This document shows, piece by piece, positions 6,305 to 15,806 of a DNA stretch of 39,879 bases. The notes beneath the pieces are model-generated. The model was not told where the DNA came from. It saw only the letters and a list, made by a program, of their open reading frames with translations, and searched no databases. The translations under genes and the position numbers were made by a program. Each line of letters starts with the position of its first letter. Position 1 is the first letter of the stretch. Origin of the DNA: Gemmatimonadota bacterium (GTDB taxonomy: Bacteria; Gemmatimonadota; Gemmatimonadetes; Gemmatimonadales; Gemmatimonadaceae); the NCBI GenBank assembly GCA_021299375.1, contig JAJTGR010000076.1, positions 1 through 39,879 of the forward strand, read 5' to 3'.

Positions 6305-8002
6305 ATGGAACCACGCCGCATCATCCTCGCCGTCGTCCTGATGGCGGCGGTCCTGATCGTCGCGCCGATTCTCTTCCCCACGCCCACGCCGGTACCCGGC
6401 GCGGTTCCCGTGGCGACGGACTCGGCGCGCGCCGACACCACCGCCCCGACAGCGGGCGCCGCCCCGACAACAACCCCGACCGCCGCGCCGGCGGCCACGA
6501 TGGACGCGTTGACCGGCAATGTGCTGGCCACTCCTCAACCGATCGCGCTGCCAATCGATACCGCGCTCGTGAAGACGGCACCCGCCGAGTTCCGGACCAC
6601 GAACAAGGGCGCGGCGCTGATCGGGGCGGCCATGACGCAGTATCAGGCGTTGTCCAACAAGGGGCGCACCCGTGGTGACGCGGTCGAGCTGGCAGCGCCA
6701 GGCGATCGCCTCATCGGCTTTCGGATCGTGGTGCCCGGCGACACGATCGACCTGAGCCAGACGGTCTTCCGCACCACCCAGGAAGAGGAGAACGGCCGCA
6801 CCGTCGTGCGCTACGACGCCGAGCTGGGCATGGCGTCGCGCACCGCGTCCATTCGCTACTCGTTCCTCCCCGACAGCTACCGGGTGGACGTGTCGGCGGC
6901 CATCGCCGGCGTGCCCGACAACAGCTACCTGCTCATCGACCTGCCGCCGGGCTTCCGCAGCGCCGAGGCGGACACGAGCGAAGACCAGTCACACCTGGCG
7001 TACGCCTACAAGCCCGAACTCTCGAGCGCCGAAGGCGTAGCGTTCCGGTCGCTCGATCCGGGGGAGCGGGAGATCCAGGCCGGGCCCATCACCTGGGCGG
7101 TGGCCAAGAACAAGTACTTCCTGCTCGGCGTGCTGGCGCCCAAGGGGCAGCCCGGCTTCGCCGAAGTGGGCGTGACGGGTGGCCAGCGCATCGCCAAGGA
7201 AGCGACGCGCGGTCAGGCCACGCTGGTGGCCCCGCTCAAGGGCGGGAATGTGGCCTTCGAGGTGTACGCCGGGCCGCAGGAGTTCAAGCGGCTCGCCGCC
7301 ATGGGGCGTGAGTTCGAGACGTCGAATCCGTACGGTGGCTGGCTGCAGGGCATCGTGCAGCCCTTCGCCACCATGGTCATCCGCCTGCTGCTCTGGATGA
7401 AGGCCACGCTCGGTCTGTCGTACGGGTGGATCCTGGTGATCTTCGGCGTGGCCGTGCGCATCATCCTCTGGCCGCTCAACCAGAAGGCCATGCGCAGCTC
7501 GATGGCGATGCAGCGCATCCAGCCGGAGCTGCAGGAAATCCAGGCCAAGTACAAAGGCGACCCGCAGAAGCTGCAGGCGGCCATGATGCAGGTGTACAAG
7601 GAGCACGGCATGAGCCCCTTCAGTTCGCTGTCGGGGTGCCTGCCGATGCTGATTCCGCTGCCGGTGTTCTTCGCGCTCTTCTTCGTGTTCCAGAACACCA
7701 TCGAGTTCCGCGGCGTGTCGTTCCTGTGGTTCCCCGACATCTCGCTCAAGGACCCGTACTACATCATCCCGATCCTGGTCGCCATCACCGCGATGGGGCT
7801 GTCGTGGCTGGGCATGCGCGGCATCAAGGCGAACGAGCAGCAGAAGATGATGATGTATCTCATGCCGGCCATGATGATGGTCATCTTCTTCAACATGGCG
7901 TCGGGGCTCAACCTGTACTACTTCGTGCAGAACCTCGCGTCGCTGCCGCAGCAGTGGCTGATTTCGCAGGAGCGGACCAAGAAGCCGCTCGTGCGGGGAT
8001 AA
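6305..8002 (+). CDS. yidC: Membrane protein insertase YidC
   Basis: YidC inserts and folds inner-membrane proteins, alone or with SecYEG. The 565 residues follow the Gram-negative layout. There is an N-terminal TM segment (about 5-22), an A/T/P-rich linker, a periplasmic beta-sandwich domain (about 95-340) and the conserved C-terminal insertase core with TM segments near 355-400, 440-470, 485-505 and 520-545. The core keeps the groove arginine in VAVRIILWPLNQKAM and the coiled C1 loop (QRIQPELQEIQAKYKGD). The long periplasmic domain implies a two-membrane cell envelope. It is followed after three bases by mnmE. Confidence 0.96.
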   Translation: MEPRRIILAVVLMAAVLIVAPILFPTPTPVPGAVPVATDSARADTTAPTAGAAPTTTPTAAPAATMDALTGNVLATPQPIALPIDTALVKTAPAEFRTTNKGAALIGAAMTQYQALSNKGRTRGDAVELAAPGDRLIGFRIVVPGDTIDLSQTVFRTTQEEENGRTVVRYDAELGMASRTASIRYSFLPDSYRVDVSAAIAGVPDNSYLLIDLPPGFRSAEADTSEDQSHLAYAYKPELSSAEGVAFRSLDPGEREIQAGPITWAVAKNKYFLLGVLAPKGQPGFAEVGVTGGQRIAKEATRGQATLVAPLKGGNVAFEVYAGPQEFKRLAAMGREFETSNPYGGWLQGIVQPFATMVIRLLLWMKATLGLSYGWILVIFGVAVRIILWPLNQKAMRSSMAMQRIQPELQEIQAKYKGDPQKLQAAMMQVYKEHGMSPFSSLSGCLPMLIPLPVFFALFFVFQNTIEFRGVSFLWFPDISLKDPYYIIPILVAITAMGLSWLGMRGIKANEQQKMMMYLMPAMMMVIFFNMASGLNLYYFVQNLASLPQQWLISQERTKKPLVRG

Positions 8003-8005
8003 CCC

Positions 8006-9403
8006 GTGTCGGGGCTCGCGGCGCTGCCGGGCGGTGACGATACGATCGTCGCCACCGCGACCGCGCCGGGGCGCGGGGCGGTGGCCGTGATCCGCCTGTC
8101 GGGGGCGCGAGCGATGGAAATCGCTCGCGCCCTTGGTGCATTCGGTGGACTCGGCGGCGCGACACCGATTCCCCGTCGCACGTCCATGGTGGCGCTGGTG
8201 CACCCCGACTCCGGCGAACCGCTGGACGCGGTGCTGGTGACGTGGTTTGCCGCGCCCCGCTCGTACACGGGTGAGGATGTCGTGGAGATCGCCACGCACG
8301 GCGGTCTGGTGTCGCCGGCGCGGGTGCTGGCGGCCTGTCAGGCCGCGGGGGCGCGCCTGGCGCTGCCGGGTGAATTCACGCGGCGCGCGGTGGGCAACGG
8401 TCGCCTCGACCTGCTGCAGGCCGAAGCGGTGGCCGATCTCATCGACGCCCGCACGAGCGCCATGCACCGCCAGGCGCTGGCGCAGCTCGACGGCGGGCTG
8501 TCGCGGCGGCTGCAGGCGTTGCGCGAGGAGGTCATCCACCTCGAGGCGCTGCTGGCCTACGACATCGATTTCCCGGAGGAGGACGACGGCCCGATCGCGC
8601 CGGCCCGCATCGCCGACGCGGCGGCGGCGCTTCGTGAGGCGCTCGTGGCGCTGCTGCGCACCGCGCCGCGCGGGGCGATGGTGCGCGACGGCGTGCTGGT
8701 GGTGATTGCCGGCCCACCCAACGCCGGCAAGTCGTCGCTGTTCAATGCCCTGCTCGGCGACGCGCGCGCGATCGTGACGCCCATTCCGGGTACGACCCGC
8801 GATGCCATCGAAGCGCTGCTCGACCGGCAGCCCGTTCCGTTGCGTCTCGTGGACACGGCGGGCCTGCGCGATACCGATGACGAGGTGGAGCGCCTCGGTA
8901 TCGAGGTGAGCGCGCGCTATCTCTCGCAGGCGCAGGTCGTGCTGGCGTGCGGGGCCACCGCCGCCGAGGTCGCGCACACCCTCGACGTGGTGCGCCCCCG
9001 CACGCCGGGCGTGGTGGTACCGGTGCGTACCAAGCAGGATCTGGCCACGTCAGCGCATGGGGCCGATGCCGAAGGCGCGGCCACGGCGGTGCCGGTGAGC
9101 GCCGAGCGGGGCGACGGGCTGGACGCCCTGCTGGCAGCCATCGATGCCGCGGTGTCGGAGACGGCGCCGCTGCGCCCCGACGAACCGGTCGTGGTCACGC
9201 GCGAGCGTCATCGCGCGGGGCTGTCCGTGGCGCTCGAGGAGATCGACGCGTTCGCGCAGGCGTGGGCCACCGGGGCGCTGCCACCGCCGGTGGCCGCCGT
9301 GCATCTCCTGGCCGCGCGGGAGGCGATTGCGGAGCTCATTGGCGTGGTGGACACCGAGGATGTGCTCGACCGGGTGTTCCGCGACTTCTGCATCGGGAAG
9401 TAG
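8006..9403 (+). CDS. mnmE: tRNA uridine-5-carboxymethylaminomethyl(34) synthesis GTPase MnmE
   Basis: MnmE, with MnmG, installs the cmnm5 group on wobble uridine 34 of several tRNAs using a folate-linked one-carbon unit. The 465 residues start at GTG 8006. The N-terminal folate-binding domain has YTGEDVVEIATHGG. The inserted G domain shows G1 GPPNAGKSS, G2 PGTTRDAIE and G3 DTAGLRDTDDE. The G4 motif is TKQD instead of NKxD. The protein ends with the family's C-terminal FCIGK, whose cysteine is functionally important. It is the last gene of the rpmH cluster; no mnmG is in the window. Confidence 0.96.
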   Translation: MSGLAALPGGDDTIVATATAPGRGAVAVIRLSGARAMEIARALGAFGGLGGATPIPRRTSMVALVHPDSGEPLDAVLVTWFAAPRSYTGEDVVEIATHGGLVSPARVLAACQAAGARLALPGEFTRRAVGNGRLDLLQAEAVADLIDARTSAMHRQALAQLDGGLSRRLQALREEVIHLEALLAYDIDFPEEDDGPIAPARIADAAAALREALVALLRTAPRGAMVRDGVLVVIAGPPNAGKSSLFNALLGDARAIVTPIPGTTRDAIEALLDRQPVPLRLVDTAGLRDTDDEVERLGIEVSARYLSQAQVVLACGATAAEVAHTLDVVRPRTPGVVVPVRTKQDLATSAHGADAEGAATAVPVSAERGDGLDALLAAIDAAVSETAPLRPDEPVVVTRERHRAGLSVALEEIDAFAQAWATGALPPPVAAVHLLAAREAIAELIGVVDTEDVLDRVFRDFCIGK

Positions 9404-9434
9404 GCGCGGGCGACGTCCGATGCGCGCGCAGAAG

Positions 9435-9604
9435 CCTGATCGCGCAGCATCAGCATGGCAACGGCGGATGCCCGATGACGCAGAGGCCATGAGCCAAGGA
9501 GGCAACGACTTGGCCAGTTTGGGCGCTGTTTCATTTCAAAAAATGCACTGCGCCAAGCGTTCAATGTCGTTGCCTCCTTGGCTCATGGCCTCTGCGCGAT
9601 CAGG
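9435..9604. repeat. Perfect 30-bp inverted repeat with an extra 13-bp outer arm
   Basis: Between the convergent mnmE and the protease-like gene (9404-9720, no gene seen) a perfect 30-bp inverted repeat occurs: 9480-9509 (beginning GCAGAGGCCATGAGCC) and 9566-9595. The 56-base interior adds GGCGC (9522-9526) against GCGCC (9550-9554) and an A/T-rich loop. The right arm continues into CTGCGCGATCAGG (9592-9604), whose exact complement CCTGATCGCGCAG is at 9435-9447, so the left side carries a 32-base insertion relative to the right. No T-run follows on either strand. Confidence 0.85.
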
Positions 9605-9720
9605 AAAAAAGCCCCGCCGGCATCGCGCGATCAGATACACGAACCCCGCCACATCGGCCAACACCGTGTGAGGCCCCCGCCGAGGGTGCGCGACCAGTCA
9701 GGTCAAACGCACCCGCGCGC

Positions 9721-10677
9721 TCAGCTGACGACGGTCAGGCGCGGGCGTTCGGTGATCGGTTCGGCGGCCGAGGCGAGCTCGAAGGCGCTGGCGCGGACGG
9801 ACCAGGCGAAGCCACGGGCGTTGATGGCCGGTTCGACCATGCGGGCGCCGAGGAAGTAGCCGGCGCGCTCGGGGAGCACGACGCGTTCGACGGTGCGGGC
9901 TTCGTCGCTCATACCGCCCGAGAGGTAGCGCAGGCGCAGGCCGAGGGCGGCGCGATCGAAGTCGGTGCCGGCGGCACGCTGCAGCACGGGCTCGACCTCG
10001 CGGATGCGCGCGTACTGGCGCCGGGCGAAGCCGAAGTACTCCCACGCGGCATGCCCGGGGCTCACGGCGCGTGAGACCTGCACGGCGAGCCCCTCGTTGA
10101 CCAGCAGCTCGCGCAGCGGCGCCTGACGTCCCGTCTCCCAGTAGGAGTAGTAGCCGCCGGCATCCTCCACGAGCTCGCGCATGCTGCTGCGGCTGGTGGG
10201 TGAGGTGTAGCGCACGACGTGCGTGATCTCGTGGGCCAGCCAGAGCGGAATGAGCTCGGGGTCGAGGCCGAGGCCCTGCGTGTCCGGGTTGGCGACACCG
10301 GTGAAGTGCTCGAGACAGACGAAGGCGACGCCGCGCCCATTGACGACGAGTTCACCGGCGTTGGCCGCGCCCACGCCGACCATGAGCACGATGTCGTAGG
10401 CGACATCGACGTCCAGGAGGGTGCGGACCTTCTCCTCGGTCTGGCGGGCGAGGGCCACGACGTCGGTGGTGGCGAGCAGGGCGCGCAGGTCGCGGCGATC
10501 GGCGGCGACGGTGGACCGGACGACCTCCTCGAAGTGAGGGCCGACGGGCTCGAGCACGTAGTTGTCCCAGTACGCCGAGAGGAGCGCCCGGTGGCGCTCG
10601 AAGTATTCGAGGTACGCCGCGTGACGATCGTCGGCGTCGAGGAGGGCGAGAAAATCTGGGACCAGATTGATCAACAT
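9721..10677 (-). CDS. Predicted zinc metalloprotease, DUF2268-like
   Basis: A 318-residue protein with a gluzincin-type motif HEITH at 149-153 and a likely third ligand E195 in LLVNEGLAVQ, as in the DUF2268 family of predicted Zn-dependent proteases. The block IVLMVGVGAANAGELVVNG before the motif also fits that family. There is no signal peptide, so it is probably cytoplasmic. The frame remains open to 10833, but ATG 10677 gives the natural start; the 52 upstream residues look like translated spacer. It is divergent from the DUF2225 gene, with a perfect DnaA box between them. The substrate is unknown. Confidence 0.7.
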   Translation of the reverse strand: MLINLVPDFLALLDADDRHAAYLEYFERHRALLSAYWDNYVLEPVGPHFEEVVRSTVAADRRDLRALLATTDVVALARQTEEKVRTLLDVDVAYDIVLMVGVGAANAGELVVNGRGVAFVCLEHFTGVANPDTQGLGLDPELIPLWLAHEITHVVRYTSPTSRSSMRELVEDAGGYYSYWETGRQAPLRELLVNEGLAVQVSRAVSPGHAAWEYFGFARRQYARIREVEPVLQRAAGTDFDRAALGLRLRYLSGGMSDEARTVERVVLPERAGYFLGARMVEPAINARGFAWSVRASAFELASAAEPITERPRLTVVS

Positions 10678-10886
10678 CAACGACCCGGGATCGGGAAGCC
10701 GGCGCGATCGCAACGTAGGCGCATCCCTGCGCAAACCGCTCGCCGAACAAGACGCGGCAAGATAGCCCGCGATGGAGCGGGCAACAAGGCGGACACCGCG
10801 CCCGATGTGGATAAGCGCGGGCGCACGGTTCAACTCCGATGCACGGTGTGCCGAGACTGCCCCGCATCACCGCGTCCCTTCGACCC
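10678..10886. promoter_or_regulatory. Divergent spacer containing a perfect DnaA box
   Basis: This 209-base spacer between two divergent genes contains TGTGGATAA at 10806-10814, identical to the consensus DnaA box and to the one upstream of dnaA. I see no other box or clear promoter around it. It could link one of the flanking genes to DnaA or act as a titration site, or it may be chance. Confidence 0.45.
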
Positions 10887-11540
10887 ATGACCACGCTCCA
10901 TCTCATCGAACTGACCTGCCCGATCTGCGCGGTGGACTTCCGCTCGCAGACGGTCGTCGCCACCAACGGGTACGGCGGCAAGCGCACTGATTTCCACGAG
11001 CGGGCCACGGGGATGCAGCCGCTGCCCTTCTTCGTGCACCTGTGCACCGAGTGCGGCTATGCCGGCGTGACGCGTGACTTCGGTGATGACGTGGAGATCA
11101 CGGACGTGCTGCGCGAGCAGGTGTGGACGGAGCTGGCGCCCTCGCTGCAGCACGCGCTGCCATCGGGGTCGCTCAAGTACGAGCACGCGGCCAAGGTCGC
11201 GGAGTGGCAGGGGCATGACGCCCGTTATCTCGCGGACCTCTTCCTGCGGGCGGCGTGGTGCTGCGTGGACGAGGGCGACACCGAGGCGGAACGCTTCTTC
11301 CGCCGCAAGGCCGCGTGGCGGTTCGCCGATGCGCTGGCCGACTTCGGGGCGGTGCCGCCCGAGGAGCGGGCCGTCCTCACCTACCTCATCGGCGAGTTGT
11401 GGCGCCGCATCGGTGACCATGAGCAGGCCGCGGGCTGGTTCGAGCAGGTGGCCGACGAGGTGACCGAACCCGCCGCGCAGGGATGGGTGATCGAGGTGGC
11501 GAATCAGCAGCGGGTGGAACCGCGCGAGTGGTTCACCTGA
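10887..11540 (+). CDS. DUF2225 family protein
   Basis: A 217-residue soluble protein. The N-terminal part carries two CxxC pairs, CPIC at 11-14 and CTEC at 53-56, a likely zinc site, with the family-typical stretches TDFHERATGMQPLPFFVHLC between them. The rest is helical and TPR-like (RRKAAWRFADALADFG, GELWRRIGDHEQAAGWFEQ). DUF2225 proteins have no agreed function. ATG 10887 is chosen because the protein then begins directly at the conserved zinc domain; the 16 codons upstream do not fit. It ends 28 bases from the end of the convergent upp. Confidence 0.8.
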   Translation: MTTLHLIELTCPICAVDFRSQTVVATNGYGGKRTDFHERATGMQPLPFFVHLCTECGYAGVTRDFGDDVEITDVLREQVWTELAPSLQHALPSGSLKYEHAAKVAEWQGHDARYLADLFLRAAWCCVDEGDTEAERFFRRKAAWRFADALADFGAVPPEERAVLTYLIGELWRRIGDHEQAAGWFEQVADEVTEPAAQGWVIEVANQQRVEPREWFT

Positions 11541-11568
11541 CGCCGGCGATCGACGTTCGCGGTCGACG

Positions 11569-12216
11569 CTAGCGGGTCCCGAACAGCCGGTCGCCGGCGT
11601 CGCCGAGTCCGGGCAGGATGTAGCCGATCTCGTTGAGTTCGCGGTCGAGTGACGCGGCGAGCACCGGCACGTCGGGATGAGCCGCGGCGAGCCGCGCGAC
11701 CCCCTCGGGCGCGGCCACCAGACAGAGGAAACGGATGCGCGTGGCCCCGGCGCGCTTGAGCGAGGTGATCGCGGCGGCGGCACTGCCACCAGTGGCCAGC
11801 ATCGGGTCCAGCAGCAGGAAATCGCGCTCGCCCGCGTCGCCCGGCACCTTGAAGTAGTAGTCGACCGGCTCGAGCGTGTCGTGATCACGGTAGAGCCCGA
11901 TGTGGCCCACGCGCGCCGATGGAATCAGCCGCAGGATCCCCTCCACCATGCCGAGGCCGGCGCGCAGGATGGGGACGAGGGTGAGCTTCTTGCCGCGAAC
12001 CGCCCAGCCGCTGGTGGACTCGAGTGGCGTGTCGACGGGCACCGGTTCGAGGGCGAGATCCCGGGTGGCTTCGTAGGCCATGAGCATCGCGATCTCGTCG
12101 ACCAGCTCCTTGAACTGCTTGGTGGATGTGGCGCGATCGCGCAGCAGCGTGAGCTTGTGGCGCACCAGCGGGTGGTCCACGATGCTCAGCGTGGGGAATT
12201 CGTGCGGCGAAGACAT
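11569..12216 (-). CDS. upp: Uracil phosphoribosyltransferase
   Basis: This pyrimidine-salvage enzyme converts uracil and PRPP to UMP in the cytoplasm. The 215 residues fit the family (about 208-215). Recognisable elements are the N-terminal [16 protein letters not shown], the substrate loop [13 protein letters not shown], the PRPP-binding motif [17 protein letters not shown] and the C-terminal uracil-binding region [17 protein letters not shown]. The start at ATG 12216 begins just before the conserved region; the longer open frame to 12927 overlaps the LOG gene antisense and is not credible. It is divergent from the LOG-family gene, so a shared regulatory spacer of 93 bases may link two nucleotide-handling enzymes. 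Confidence 0.96.
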   Translation of the reverse strand: MSSPHEFPTLSIVDHPLVRHKLTLLRDRATSTKQFKELVDEIAMLMAYEATRDLALEPVPVDTPLESTSGWAVRGKKLTLVPILRAGLGMVEGILRLIPSARVGHIGLYRDHDTLEPVDYYFKVPGDAGERDFLLLDPMLATGGSAAAAITSLKRAGATRIRFLCLVAAPEGVARLAAAHPDVPVLAASLDRELNEIGYILPGLGDAGDRLFGTR

Positions 12217-12309
12217 GCCCGAAGCTAGCGCGGCGCTGGTGTGGCTGCACGGCTGCACCGCCGCCGGAGGCGCATCCACCGCCGCCGGACGGGGCGTTAG
12301 CTTGTCCGC

Positions 12310-12909
12310 ATGACGAGTCCGACCACCTGCCAGCGCCTCGGCATCTATTGCGCATCGAATGACGGAGCCCGTCCCGGTTACGTGGATCTCGCCCGGCGCC
12401 TTGGCACCGAGCTGGCCGAGCGCGGCATGACGGTGGTGTATGGTGGCGGCGGGACCGGGCTGATGGGCGCGCTGGCCGACGCTGCACTCGCCGCGGGCGG
12501 TGAAGTGATCGGCGTGATGCCCCATGGCCTCGTGCAGCGCGAGGTCGCGCATCGCGGCCTCACCGCGCTGCGCATCGTGGATTCCATGCACGAGCGCAAG
12601 GCACTCATGGCGGAACTCGCGGATGCGTTCATCACCATGCCCGGGGGAATCGGGACCCTGGAGGAGCTTTTCGAGACGCTGACGTGGGCGCAGCTCGGGG
12701 TACACCGCAAGCCGATCGGGCTGCTCGATGTCGATCGGTTCTGGGACCCGCTGGAGGCGCTGTTGGCGCACCTGCAGGGCGAAGGGTTCCTGCGGGGTGA
12801 TCCGCGCGCGTGGCTGGTGCGCCGCGACGATCCTGCCGAGTTGCTCGACGCCCTGCAGGCGTTCGACGCCCCGACGGTGCGACGCTGGATTCGGCTCGGC
12901 GAGACCTGA
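12310..12909 (+). CDS. LOG family nucleoside 5'-monophosphate phosphoribohydrolase
   Basis: A 199-residue Rossmann-type protein of the LOG/YvdD family, which cleaves the N-glycosidic bond of cytokinin-type or AMP-type nucleotides to release ribose 5-phosphate. The diagnostic motifs are [10 protein letters not shown] (44-53), MHERK (93-97) and PGGIGTLEE (111-119). Length and ends are normal for the group. In bacteria without cytokinin signalling its role is usually nucleotide salvage or turnover, which fits its place beside upp. It is followed after 41 bases by the histidine kinase gene. The physiological substrate cannot be told from sequence. Confidence 0.9.
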   Translation: MTSPTTCQRLGIYCASNDGARPGYVDLARRLGTELAERGMTVVYGGGGTGLMGALADAALAAGGEVIGVMPHGLVQREVAHRGLTALRIVDSMHERKALMAELADAFITMPGGIGTLEELFETLTWAQLGVHRKPIGLLDVDRFWDPLEALLAHLQGEGFLRGDPRAWLVRRDDPAELLDALQAFDAPTVRRWIRLGET

Positions 12910-12950
12910 CCTCGGCGGCGCGGCCACCAGTCATGGAGGCGGGCGGAGCG

Positions 12951-15806
12951 ATGACCGGACCGCCGCGGGGGGCATCGCTGGCCCGGGCGCTGGCGGCCTG
13001 CGCGGTCGCGCTGGTCGTGCCCAGTCTTCTCGGGTGGCTTGCCGATAATCCACGGCTGTTGCAGCCGCTGGACACGTTCGCGCCCGCGCGGCCCGGCGGC
13101 ACCCTGCTCGTGCCGCTGGCGGCAGGAGGGTTGTTGGCCAAGCTGGCCGGACACCGACGGTTGGCCCGCGGGCTGGCGGCGCTGTGTCTGGGGGGGGCGG
13201 TGGCCGGTGCGCAGCTGCCGTGGGGGCGGGCCCTCCCGCTCCTGGCGGTTCCGGTGCCGACGGCCATCGTATTTGTCACGTTCGCCGTGGCGTTGTGGTT
13301 GCTTGCCGGCCGCCCCATGAGCGAACGGGTGCTGCTGGTGGTTGGCGCCCTTGCCTCCACGCAGCTGGCCATGGCGGGCGTGTTGTTCGTGACCCAGCTG
13401 GCGGGGCTACTCGATGGCGCCGGCGTCGACCGCCTGCGCGCCCCCGTTGCCGACCTACTGGCGGCGCTCGTCCTTGGCGTCGCGCTGCTGCAGCGCATCC
13501 GAGTGCGCGAACAGGTGTCCCTGGCGCCGCCGCGCTGGGCACCGGTACTGGCCGGTGTCAGCGCCGCGCTGGTGGTGCTGGTACTGTGGCAGGCGCTCTC
13601 GGCGCGGGAAACCGCCCAGGTGCGGGCGCGCGGCGCACTGACGGTGAACGCGCTCGATCGCGCCGTGCAGCGCCAGTACCGCACGGTGGAGCGAGCCCTG
13701 GGACGCGCCGCCCTCTTTCTCGCCGACACCCGCCGGCTGGATGATCCCGTGTGGCGGTCCACCTTTCCGCGCCTCGTCGAGGAGACACCCGGGCTGCGCC
13801 ACGTGGTGTGGCTCGACTCCACGGGGAGCCTGCTGCAGGCCACGGCACGGCTGCGCCTGTCCTCGGCCACGGTGGCGGAGCTGTCGCGGATTGGGCGGGC
13901 CCTCCTCGCGGCACCCATCCCCCCGGCGCGCAGTGTCGCCTTGGCGGTGGGGCCGCCGCGGCTCGCGCTCTGGTACGCCGTGGCGTCGCCGGTGGCCGGG
14001 CGCACCGTGGTGCTGGGCCTCATCGACGAAGCCGAACTGCTCGATGAGTTCGTGGACGATGTGAGCCGCGAGTTCACCGTGCGGGTGTTCGACGGGACGA
14101 CACTCGTGTCGCAAGCCGGGGCCACCGCGGCGCGCTCGCCGTACGAGGCGCCCCTGCAGATCGGGGGGCGCACGTTGACGGTGCGGGTGGCTCAGCGGGC
14201 GGGGGTGCCGCGCAGCACGCTGCCCGACGTGGTGCTGGCGCTGGGGCTCGTGGTGGCGCTCCTGCTGGCCATCACGCTGTGGCTGCAGCGCCGCATCTGG
14301 GAACAGGCGAGCGCCGTGGGTATGACGCGCATGCAGCAGGCGATCGAGCGGGCGACCGACGGCGTGTGGGAGCTCGACGTTCAGCAGGGGCGTACCCACC
14401 GCAGTCCGGGGCTGCTGCGCTATCTCGACATCGACCCGATCGTCCTCGATGGGGGCATGGCGGCGTGGTCGGCGCTGGTGCATCCGGAGGATGCTGCCAC
14501 GGTGACTGCCGCGCTGGAGGCGCACCTGCGCGGGGACGCCGATGCGTTCGAGTGCGAGTACCGCCTGCGCGCCGGTGACGGCAGTTGGCACACGCTGGTG
14601 GACCGCGGCCGCGTCGTCGAGCGGCTCGCCGACGGGCGCCCGGTGCGCCTGCTCGGCATCTCGGCGGACATCACCGAAGGCATGCGGGCCGAGGCTGCCC
14701 GCGAGGCCAGCGAACGCCGGTTCCGCGCCATGTTCGAGACCGCGTACCAGGTGCAGCTCCTGCTGGATCTCGACGGGACGATCCTGGAGGCCAACCGCGC
14801 GGCCGCGGAGCTGGCGACCCTGCCCGTGGACCAGCTGGCGGGGCGGGCGTTCGCGGCGGCGCCGTGGTGGGCCGACGATGCCCTGACCAGCGCCCGGGTG
14901 CAGGAGCGATTCCTGCGCGCGCGCTCGGGCGAGATCCAGCGGTTCGAGGTGGAGGTGGAGCGCCGCGACGAGGGCCGTGAGGAGCGCCCGCTCACGATCG
15001 ACTTCTCGCTCAAGCCGATCTTCGATGGGGCGCAGCAGGTGACGCAGGTGCTGGCCGAGGGGCGCGACCTGACGATCCGCAAACGGGCCGAGGCCGCCTT
15101 GCGTGAGGCCAGCGCGCTCATGACGATGGGACAACTGGCGGCGCGTGTGGCGCACGAGATCAACAACCCACTGGCGGGCATCCAGAACGCGTTCCTGCTC
15201 ATTCGTGGCGCCATCCCCGCAGATCACCCGCACCATCACTTCGTGGGCGCCATCGAGCGCGAGATCGCGCGCATTGCCGCGGTCACGCGACAGCTGTATG
15301 AGACATATCGGCCAGACGAACTGATGGCGACGCAGTCGTCGGTGATTCTCGCGATCAGCGACGCCGTAAGCTTTCTGGAGCAGGTCAATCGTGGTCGGCG
15401 GGTGCGGATCGTGACGGACGTCACGCGGGCTCCCTCGCTGGTCCCGGTGCCCGACGCACTGTTGCGCCAGACGCTGTACAACCTTGTGCAGAACGCGCTC
15501 GATGCCTCGCCGCCGGATGGCACGATTACAGTGACCGCGGAGCAGGTCGGCGACGTGTGCGTGCTGCGGGTGCGTGACGAGGGCCCCGGCATCCCGGAGG
15601 CACTCCGTGAGCGCATCTTCGAGCCGTTCTTCAGCACCAAGGATCGCACCGTGCGGACCGGCGGCATGGGGATCGGGCTGGCACTGGTACGCCAGTCGGT
15701 GCTGGCAGTGGGCGGACGGATTTCCGTGCAGACGAATGAGCAAGGTGGCAGCACGTTCGAGGTGCGGCTGCCGATGACCCCCCTGGAGACCGGAGTGCTG
15801 CGATGA
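12951..15806 (+). CDS. Multi-TM PAS sensor histidine kinase
   Basis: A 951-residue membrane kinase. The N-terminus has about seven hydrophobic segments between residues 8 and 200, then a roughly 220-residue extracytoplasmic sensor region, another TM near 425-447 (VVLALGLVVALLLAITLWL), and two PAS domains (about 460-585 and 590-715). The HisKA dimerisation helix has phospho-acceptor H735 in RVAHEINNPLAG. A complete HATPase_c domain follows: N box NLVQNALDAS, G1 DEGPGIP, G2 GGMGIGLAL. ATG 12951 has GGAGG 11 bases upstream; ATG 12933 is possible. It overlaps the receiver gene by ATGA, so the two form a translationally coupled pair. The signal sensed is unknown. Confidence 0.9.
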   Translation: MTGPPRGASLARALAACAVALVVPSLLGWLADNPRLLQPLDTFAPARPGGTLLVPLAAGGLLAKLAGHRRLARGLAALCLGGAVAGAQLPWGRALPLLAVPVPTAIVFVTFAVALWLLAGRPMSERVLLVVGALASTQLAMAGVLFVTQLAGLLDGAGVDRLRAPVADLLAALVLGVALLQRIRVREQVSLAPPRWAPVLAGVSAALVVLVLWQALSARETAQVRARGALTVNALDRAVQRQYRTVERALGRAALFLADTRRLDDPVWRSTFPRLVEETPGLRHVVWLDSTGSLLQATARLRLSSATVAELSRIGRALLAAPIPPARSVALAVGPPRLALWYAVASPVAGRTVVLGLIDEAELLDEFVDDVSREFTVRVFDGTTLVSQAGATAARSPYEAPLQIGGRTLTVRVAQRAGVPRSTLPDVVLALGLVVALLLAITLWLQRRIWEQASAVGMTRMQQAIERATDGVWELDVQQGRTHRSPGLLRYLDIDPIVLDGGMAAWSALVHPEDAATVTAALEAHLRGDADAFECEYRLRAGDGSWHTLVDRGRVVERLADGRPVRLLGISADITEGMRAEAAREASERRFRAMFETAYQVQLLLDLDGTILEANRAAAELATLPVDQLAGRAFAAAPWWADDALTSARVQERFLRARSGEIQRFEVEVERRDEGREERPLTIDFSLKPIFDGAQQVTQVLAEGRDLTIRKRAEAALREASALMTMGQLAARVAHEINNPLAGIQNAFLLIRGAIPADHPHHHFVGAIEREIARIAAVTRQLYETYRPDELMATQSSVILAISDAVSFLEQVNRGRRVRIVTDVTRAPSLVPVPDALLRQTLYNLVQNALDASPPDGTITVTAEQVGDVCVLRVRDEGPGIPEALRERIFEPFFSTKDRTVRTGGMGIGLALVRQSVLAVGGRISVQTNEQGGSTFEVRLPMTPLETGVLR

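Noticed and set aside
13455..15743. 762-codon minus-strand frame opposite the histidine kinase
   Set aside because: No domain is recognisable, it is H/R/Q-rich in a pattern expected from the reverse of a kinase gene, and the plus-strand kinase is complete.
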